Source: Paracoccaceae bacterium | GTDB lineage: Bacteria > Pseudomonadota > Alphaproteobacteria > Rhodobacterales > Rhodobacteraceae | NCBI GenBank assembly: GCA_002400675.1 | Contig: NVQY01000204.1 | Coordinates: 1-7,215, forward strand | Direction of reading: 5' to 3' | Length of the DNA stretch: 7,215 bases | In this document: piece after piece, positions 1-4,923 of the stretch | Position numbering within the stretch: position 1 is the first letter of the stretch | Layout: the number at the start of each line of letters is the position of its first letter | Notes under the pieces: generated by a model | What the model saw: the letters and a program-made list of their open reading frames with translations, nothing else | The model's database searches: none | What the model was told of the DNA's origin: nothing | Position numbers and translations under genes: made by a program

Positions 1-774
1 TACGGCACCAACCTGCGCGACACAGCCGGCGTTCTGGCGCTGGCCACCGAAGCCGGAAGTGCGGTGATCGACCCGGTCAGCTACTCCAACCGGCTGTCGC
101 GCGCGGGCGGCAGGCTGTCGACGCAGGAATCCGCATGGACCCTGCTGGCGGCACAGGCGCTGATCAAATCACCGGAACAATCCGGCCTTCGGGTCAATGG
201 TGCCCCCCTCAACGGCCCGTTTGTGCAGGTGCTGGAGGATTCCGAAACCTTGGCGGGGATGCAGATCACCTCGGCAGACGGGCGCAGCACCGACATCACC
301 CTGACCACCATGGGCGTCCCCACCGTGGCCCCTGCGGCGGGCGGCACCGGCTATAGCATCGAACGGCGCTATTATGACATGAACGGCGTACCGATCGAGC
401 GGCGGGTGTTCACGGTCGGCGACCGGTTTGTGACGGTCCTGACGGTGACTCCGTTTGAGAACTATGGCGCGCGGCTGATGATCGACGACCCGCTGCCGGC
501 GGGCATCGAGATCGACAACCCCACCCTGTTGCGGTCGGGCGATGTGGGGGGGCTGGACTGGCTGAAACCGACCTTTGCCGAACATTCCGAGTTCCGCTCG
601 GACCGATTTCTGGCGGCGGTGGATATCACCAACGCCAAGGTGGTGACGCTGGCCTATGTGGCGCGCGCGGTGACGCCGGGTCAGTTCCACCAACCCGCGG
701 CCTCGGTCGAGGACATGTACCGCCCGCGTAACCGCGCGCGCACGGCGACGGGCCGGGTGTTCGTGACCAAATGA
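1..774 (+). CDS. Bacterial alpha-2-macroglobulin family protein (YfhM type), C-terminal part
   Basis: This is the last 257 codons of a large gene; the frame is open from base 1 and ends at TGA 772-774. The GTG at 64 lies inside the gene and is not its start. Window residues 1-60 match the end of the thioester-carrying helical domain (LRDTAGVLALATEAG, then STQESAWTLLAAQAL). Residues 118-257 match the C-terminal macroglobulin-like domain of bacterial A2Ms, with ERRYYDMNGVPIERR, DDPLPAGIEIDNP, ARAVTPGQFHQPAASVEDMY and the final RP. Bacterial A2Ms of this type are periplasmic, usually lipid-anchored proteins of about 1,600-1,900 residues, thought to trap attacking proteases covalently through a CxEQ thioester. 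The signal peptide, bait region and thioester site lie off the left edge, so I cannot tell whether the thioester is intact. The 4-base overlap with pbpC supports the assignment, because this gene pair is the known linkage (E. coli yfhM is the named relative). Family assignment is confident. Confidence 0.93.
   Translation, partial: YGTNLRDTAGVLALATEAGSAVIDPVSYSNRLSRAGGRLSTQESAWTLLAAQALIKSPEQSGLRVNGAPLNGPFVQVLEDSETLAGMQITSADGRSTDITLTTMGVPTVAPAAGGTGYSIERRYYDMNGVPIERRVFTVGDRFVTVLTVTPFENYGARLMIDDPLPAGIEIDNPTLLRSGDVGGLDWLKPTFAEHSEFRSDRFLAAVDITNAKVVTLAYVARAVTPGQFHQPAASVEDMYRPRNRARTATGRVFVTK
771..774 (+). other. ATGA stop/start overlap between the A2M gene and pbpC
   Basis: The start ATG (771-773) of pbpC shares bases with the TGA stop (772-774) of the A2M gene. 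The preceding 25 bases contain no AGGAGG-like site, only a GC-rich stretch and GTGACCAA. This arrangement usually means that ribosomes finishing the first gene re-initiate on the second, keeping the two products in a linked ratio. The overlap is seen directly; the coupling is inferred. Confidence 0.8.
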
Positions 775-2813
775 AACCCAACGCGCTGATCGTTGCCGTG
801 ATGCTGTTGCTGCTCGCGGCGGCGGGGCGCGACGCGTTTGACGACTGGGTTAAGCGGACCGAACTGCCGCTGACACTGGCCGAGGTTTCGACCGAAGTGC
901 GCGACCGTAATGGTGATTTGCTGCGGGTCTATCAGGTGGGCAATGGCGTTTGGCGGCTGGCCCCGCAGGCCGGCGGCGTCGATCCGGGGTTTCTGGCGAT
1001 GCTGGTGCGTTACGAGGACAAACGGTTCTGGACCCACTCTGGCGTGGACCCGTTGGCAATGCTGCGCGCGGTTGGGCAGGCGATCTGGAACGGGAAACCT
1101 GTGTCGGGTGGCTCAACCCTGACCATGCAGGTGGCGCGCTTGTTAGAGGACGGCCCCACCGGGCGCTGGTCCGGCAAGTTGCGCCAGATCCGCGTGGCAT
1201 TGGCGTTGGAGCGGCGGTTTGACAAACAACGGATCCTCACGTTGTACCTGACCCACGCGCCATATGGAGGCAACCTTGAGGGTATCCGCGCGGCGACATT
1301 GGCGTGGTTCGGCAAGGAACCGCGCCGCCTGACTCCGGCAGAGGCGGCGCTTTTGGTGGCCCTGCCGCAATCCCCCGAAACCCGCCGTCCTGACCGACAA
1401 CACCTGCGCGCGCGCGATGCCCGCGACCGGGTGCTGGCGCGGATGCAGCAACAGGGTGTTCTGGACGCAAGCGAGGCCAAAGTTGCCCGCCGTGCCGATC
1501 TGCCCGCGCAAATGCGCCCGTTTCCCCGCCTTGCGGCGCATCTGGCCGACCGTGCAGTGCGGGCCGCCCCGGACCAGCCACGCCACGATCTGACGGTTGA
1601 CCGCGAGGTGCAGATCAAGATGGAGGCGCTGATCGAAAAGGCCGCCCGGCGCGCGGGGGGGCGTCTGTCGGGCGCGTTGATCGTGGCGGATCACCAGACT
1701 GGTCAGATCATCGCCTCGGTCGGCTCTCCCGGCTTTGACGGTGCGGGCGGGCGGCAAGGGTTCGTGGATATGACGCGCGCGCTGCGCTCGCCGGGATCGA
1801 CGTTGAAACCGCTGATCTATGGCTTGGCGTTTGATCAGGGGCTGGTGCATCCCGATACTTTAATCCGCGACGCTCCGGTCAGTTTTGGCCGCTACACGCC
1901 GCAGAATTTCGATGGCCGGTTTCGCGGGGACATCCGCGTGCGCGAAGCGTTGCAACTGTCGCTGAACATCCCGGTGGTGAAGCTGACGCAGGAACTTGGG
2001 CCCGCGCGGCTGATGGCAGCACTCCGGCGGTCGGGGGCGAATCCGAAACTGCCGGGCGGGGCACCGGGGCTGGCGGTTGCGCTGGGCGGGGTCGGGATCA
2101 GCCTGTTTGATCTGGTACAGCTTTACGGCGGTCTGGCGCAGGGCGGGCAGGGGCGTGCTCTGTTCGCTGATCTGGGTGCGGGGCGCGCGGAACAACAACG
2201 TCTGATATCGGACGTCGCCGCCTGGCAGGTGGGCAATATCCTGCTGGGCGTGGCCCCGCCACCGGGCGCGCAGGCCGGCGTGCTGGCCTATAAAACCGGG
2301 ACATCCTATGGCAACCGCGACGCCTGGGCGATTGGCTATGACGGGCGCCACGTGATCGGCGTGTGGATGGGGCGCGCCGATGGCACCCCGGTACCGGGCG
2401 CGTTTGGCGGACGATTGGCCGCGCCGGTTCTGTTCGAAGCGTTTGGCCGCCTGAAACCGGCCTTTGATCCGGCCCCACCGCCGCCGCCGGCCACATTGAT
2501 TTTGGGCGCGGCTGAACTGCCACTACCGCTGCGCCGGTTCCGGCCCCGTGGCGCGGTGTTTGAGGAACCGGGCGACGCGCCACAGCTGACCTTTCCGCCC
2601 AATGGGGCCAGACTGGCGCTTGAGGACGGGCCGCTAAGCGTCAAACTGCGCGGAGGGATCGCCCCCTTCACGGTCATGGCCGATGGCCGCCCGGTGGTCG
2701 CAGGGGTTCGATTGCGCGAATTTTCCATTCCCAATCCGGGACAGGGATTCTCGACACTTGTGGTGGTGGACAGCAAGGGTCGGTCCGATAGGGTAAGCGT
2801 TCAACTAGAGTGA
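771..2813 (+). CDS. pbpC: Penicillin-binding protein 1C, bifunctional transglycosylase/transpeptidase
   Basis: This complete 680-residue protein has a usual PBP1C length and polymerises and cross-links peptidoglycan on the outer face of the inner membrane. Residues 5-18 form an uncleaved-looking membrane anchor. The GT51 transglycosylase spans about 45-215, with EDKRFWTHSGVD (catalytic Glu82), GGSTLTMQ (113-120), Glu147 and YLTHAPYGGNLEG (159-171). The transpeptidase spans about 295-555, with SxxK as S343-TL-K346, SxN as S397-L-N399 and KTGTS at 508-512, so all three active-site motifs are intact. A proline-rich linker (PAPPPPP, near 568-573) leads to a C-terminal BiPBP_C domain (about 602-680), which is typical of PBP1C. 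The ATG at 771 overlaps the upstream stop (ATGA), and I see no strong ribosome-binding site before it, so it is probably translated by coupling with the A2M gene. E. coli PBP1C is reported to act mainly as a transglycosylase and to bind few beta-lactams; whether that holds here is not visible. One oddity is Thr161 where GT51 enzymes usually have Asn (YLN). Confidence 0.97.
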   Translation: MKPNALIVAVMLLLLAAAGRDAFDDWVKRTELPLTLAEVSTEVRDRNGDLLRVYQVGNGVWRLAPQAGGVDPGFLAMLVRYEDKRFWTHSGVDPLAMLRAVGQAIWNGKPVSGGSTLTMQVARLLEDGPTGRWSGKLRQIRVALALERRFDKQRILTLYLTHAPYGGNLEGIRAATLAWFGKEPRRLTPAEAALLVALPQSPETRRPDRQHLRARDARDRVLARMQQQGVLDASEAKVARRADLPAQMRPFPRLAAHLADRAVRAAPDQPRHDLTVDREVQIKMEALIEKAARRAGGRLSGALIVADHQTGQIIASVGSPGFDGAGGRQGFVDMTRALRSPGSTLKPLIYGLAFDQGLVHPDTLIRDAPVSFGRYTPQNFDGRFRGDIRVREALQLSLNIPVVKLTQELGPARLMAALRRSGANPKLPGGAPGLAVALGGVGISLFDLVQLYGGLAQGGQGRALFADLGAGRAEQQRLISDVAAWQVGNILLGVAPPPGAQAGVLAYKTGTSYGNRDAWAIGYDGRHVIGVWMGRADGTPVPGAFGGRLAAPVLFEAFGRLKPAFDPAPPPPPATLILGAAELPLPLRRFRPRGAVFEEPGDAPQLTFPPNGARLALEDGPLSVKLRGGIAPFTVMADGRPVVAGVRLREFSIPNPGQGFSTLVVVDSKGRSDRVSVQLE

Positions 2814-2830
2814 TGCGCTGTTTGCGGAGG

Positions 2831-2853
2831 AAGAAAATTCGCCGAATTTTCTT
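2831..2853. terminator. Probable bidirectional intrinsic terminator: perfect AT-rich palindrome between convergent genes
   Basis: The arms AAGAAAATTCG and CGAATTTTCTT are exact reverse complements around a single C. In RNA this would fold as a 10-base-pair stem with a GCC loop. The descending arm ends in a U-rich run (UUUUCUU) whichever strand is transcribed, so one element can serve both operons. It lies 17 bases after the pbpC stop and 27 bases beyond the stop of the leftward gene. It is also the most AT-rich patch in an otherwise GC-rich window. The palindrome is certain; the terminator role is inferred from its position and shape. The stem itself is AT-rich, unlike the classical GC-rich stem followed by a separate U-tract. 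Confidence 0.75.
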
Positions 2854-2880
2854 GGGTGCGTCTGGCCGCACGCGGCTGCC

Positions 2881-4923
2881 CTATTGCCGCCCTTCGCGTA
2901 GCCAGCCACCGATGATGAACCCGGACGCGACCAACAAGATCAACCACCCCGGCAGCAACGGCATTTGCGTCACATCGCGGGTCTCGTAAGCCCCGCGTGG
3001 TGTCAACCCGATCCAGCCGCGCCCTGCTGCCGGGCGCCCTGCGCGCACGATGCGGATCGACGGCAAACCGTCCTCTATCCGAAAGGTGCCGCCGCGCATT
3101 GGGGCGATCACCGGCTCGAACAGGGCAGGCGTGGCAATGGTATCCTCAAATTCACGCGGGGCGGCGGGGCCAAGGCCGATGACCGCCTGTTGGTCGCCTT
3201 CTTTCAGCCGGTAGAGGCCGATTTCCGGCCCGTCATACAGCGCCTCGAACCGGCCGGGGCTGACCTCTTTCAGATCAATGCTCAGGGTTTCGCCATTTGG
3301 CCGCGTCACCGTCACCGGGCCTGCCGTCTGCGCCAGCGTGCTGCGAATGATACGCATGGATTGCCCGGTTGCCTCGGCCCACAAGGCTTCTTCTTCCAGT
3401 TCCGGTTCCTTCATCATCCAGTATGCCAACCGCCGCAACAGTTCCAACTGCGGCCCGCCGCCCTCGTAGCCACGGCTCCAGAGCCACGCCTGATCCGAGG
3501 CCAGCAACGCCACGCGCCCTTCGCCGACCCGGTCAAGGATCAGCAACGGGCGGCCCTCGTAGCCTGACATCACCACCGATCCTCTGCTGGGCACAACGTC
3601 GATCTGGCGCAACCAGGGACCCCAGTCGCCCGCATCGGGCAGGCCGGTTGTCACCGGATGGCGCATGCCCAGCTCGGTGACCTTTGGCAGATAGCGTTCC
3701 TCGATCACCCGGGCGCTGGGCTCGGCTGGCAATACCTTGCCAAGGGGCGAGCGGTAGAGGCTGTCGGCCCCGGCAAAATCCGGCCCCGCCGCCACCAGAA
3801 CCGCGCCGCCCTTGGCAATGTAATTGGCGACATTCTCAAGATAGATCGCCGGCAGGATGCCGCGCCGCTTGTAGCGGTCAAAGATGATCAGGTCGAAATC
3901 GTCAATCTTGTCGAGAAACAATTCGCGCGTGGGAAAGGCGATCAGCGACAGTTCATCTACCGGCACCCCGTCCTGCTTTTCCGGTGGCCTCAGAATCGTG
4001 AAATGGACCAGATCAACCGAACTGTCCGACTTTAGCAGGTTGCGCCATGTACGCCCGCCCGCGTGTGGTTCGCCCGACACCAGCAGCACCCTTAGCCGGT
4101 CGCGCACGCCGTTCATCTGTACCAAAGCAGAGTTGTTGCGGTTGGTGATCTCGCCTTCCGCTTCGGGCACCGTGAATTGCAGCACATTGCGCCCGCCGTG
4201 CGGCAAGGTGATGGGCAATTCGATGTCCTGCCCGATGGGTACGTTAAAGCGTTCCGGGGTGGCCCCATCTATCGAAATCTCCAGCGGCGCAGTGGTGGCC
4301 CCCCGCGGCGCGGCACCGTTATCTTCGATCCGCAAGGTCAGGGTCACCGATTCGCCGATGATGGCAAAGGCCGGCGCGTTGCGCACGATCAACCGGCGGT
4401 CCCAGTCGGTCGCCCGCCCGGTCTGTAACAGATGCAGTGGGGCCGGAAGGTCCGGCGCGCGGTCGATGTCATGCACCTGCCCGTCGCTAAGCGCGATGAT
4501 CCCGGCAATGCGGGCGCTGGGTTCCTCGGCCAATGCCTCGGACAGGGTGGTCATCAGGGCAGTCCCAGTGTCGCCCTCGCCGTCGGGTACTTTAACGCGG
4601 CGGATTTCGGTGTTGGCGCGGCTGGCGAGGGACGCCACCAGCGCCTCGGTTGCAGCGCGCATCTGTTCGGGGCGGTCGCCCAGAGCCTGACTGGCGCTCT
4701 GATCCTCGATCACCAGCACGATGTCGCTAAGTGGCGTGCGGTCCTCGACCTGATAAACCGGCCCGGCCAGCGCGCCGATTAGGGCCAGCGCGCCAAGCCC
4801 GCGCCATGCCCAGCCCGCCAGCCCGCGCCACAGCGCCAGCGCAATTCCGGCAAATGCCACAACGGCAATGGCGGCCAGAAACGGCCACGGGATCAGCGGG
4901 TCAAATATCAACGTTCCGGTCAT
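2881..4923 (-). CDS. Membrane protein with a vWA domain and a glutamine-amidotransferase-like (GATase1-like) domain
   Basis: This is a complete 680-residue protein (ATG at 4923, stop TAG at 2881). Two membrane helices lie at about 12-31 and 38-56, and one at about 656-675. The short first loop (WRGLAGWAWRG) and the C-terminal tail (REGRQ) carry Arg, so by the positive-inside rule residues 60-655 face the periplasm. Residues 66-170 form a vWA domain with a complete metal-binding MIDAS pattern: D74-x-S76-x-S78 (VIEDQSAS), Thr121 and D147 in ALSDG. Residues 177-270 look like a beta-sandwich. Residues about 275-505 resemble the class I glutamine amidotransferase fold (RLRVLLVSGEP, YIAKGGAVLVAAGPDFAG, GEGRVALLASDQAW). 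The usual nucleophile Cys is absent; that strand reads VLVAAGP, and the whole protein has no Cys, so it should not be a Cys-dependent amidotransferase. Residues 510-650 are beta-rich and I do not recognise them. It overlaps by 4 bases the DUF4159 gene upstream, as in MoxR/DUF58/DUF4159 clusters. Its biochemical role is unknown; a structural or scaffold role in an envelope complex is an inference. Confidence 0.85.
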   Translation of the reverse strand: MTGTLIFDPLIPWPFLAAIAVVAFAGIALALWRGLAGWAWRGLGALALIGALAGPVYQVEDRTPLSDIVLVIEDQSASQALGDRPEQMRAATEALVASLASRANTEIRRVKVPDGEGDTGTALMTTLSEALAEEPSARIAGIIALSDGQVHDIDRAPDLPAPLHLLQTGRATDWDRRLIVRNAPAFAIIGESVTLTLRIEDNGAAPRGATTAPLEISIDGATPERFNVPIGQDIELPITLPHGGRNVLQFTVPEAEGEITNRNNSALVQMNGVRDRLRVLLVSGEPHAGGRTWRNLLKSDSSVDLVHFTILRPPEKQDGVPVDELSLIAFPTRELFLDKIDDFDLIIFDRYKRRGILPAIYLENVANYIAKGGAVLVAAGPDFAGADSLYRSPLGKVLPAEPSARVIEERYLPKVTELGMRHPVTTGLPDAGDWGPWLRQIDVVPSRGSVVMSGYEGRPLLILDRVGEGRVALLASDQAWLWSRGYEGGGPQLELLRRLAYWMMKEPELEEEALWAEATGQSMRIIRSTLAQTAGPVTVTRPNGETLSIDLKEVSPGRFEALYDGPEIGLYRLKEGDQQAVIGLGPAAPREFEDTIATPALFEPVIAPMRGGTFRIEDGLPSIRIVRAGRPAAGRGWIGLTPRGAYETRDVTQMPLLPGWLILLVASGFIIGGWLREGRQ
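4920..4923 (-). other. ATGA stop/start overlap between the DUF4159 gene and the vWA/GATase-like gene
   Basis: On the minus strand the ATG (4923-4921) of the downstream gene overlaps the TGA stop (4922-4920) of the upstream gene. The bases ahead of the ATG (GGACAGGTTGGGCCA) offer at best a weak ribosome-binding site. The two membrane proteins are therefore probably made from one mRNA with translational coupling, which fits two subunits of one complex. The overlap is seen; the coupling is inferred. Confidence 0.8.

Noticed and set aside
64..66. GTG at 64 as the start of a small 236-residue protein.
   Set aside because: The same frame is open from base 1, and the residues before the GTG continue the A2M helical domain, so this is the tail of a large gene.
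1143..1850. A 235-codon open frame on the minus strand within pbpC.
   Set aside because: It is antisense to the catalytic GT51 and transpeptidase region of pbpC, with shadow-type composition and no recognisable motif.
2826..2854. GGAGG at 2826-2830 as a ribosome-binding site for a small gene starting at the TTG at 2852.
   Set aside because: The spacing is about 21 bases, the palindrome lies between them, and the short frame runs antisense into the 3' end of the leftward gene.
2856..2871. A small inverted repeat, GTGCG-tctggc-CGCAC, next to the AT-rich palindrome, as a separate GC-rich terminator for the leftward operon.
   Set aside because: The stem is only 5 base pairs and no U-run follows it on the minus strand. 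It may contribute to structure, but I cannot support it as an independent terminator.
3884..4690. A 268-codon open frame on the plus strand opposite the vWA/GATase-like gene.
   Set aside because: It is antisense to a protein with clear domains, is rich in Ser/Arg/Pro as GC-rich shadow frames are, and shows no recognisable motif.
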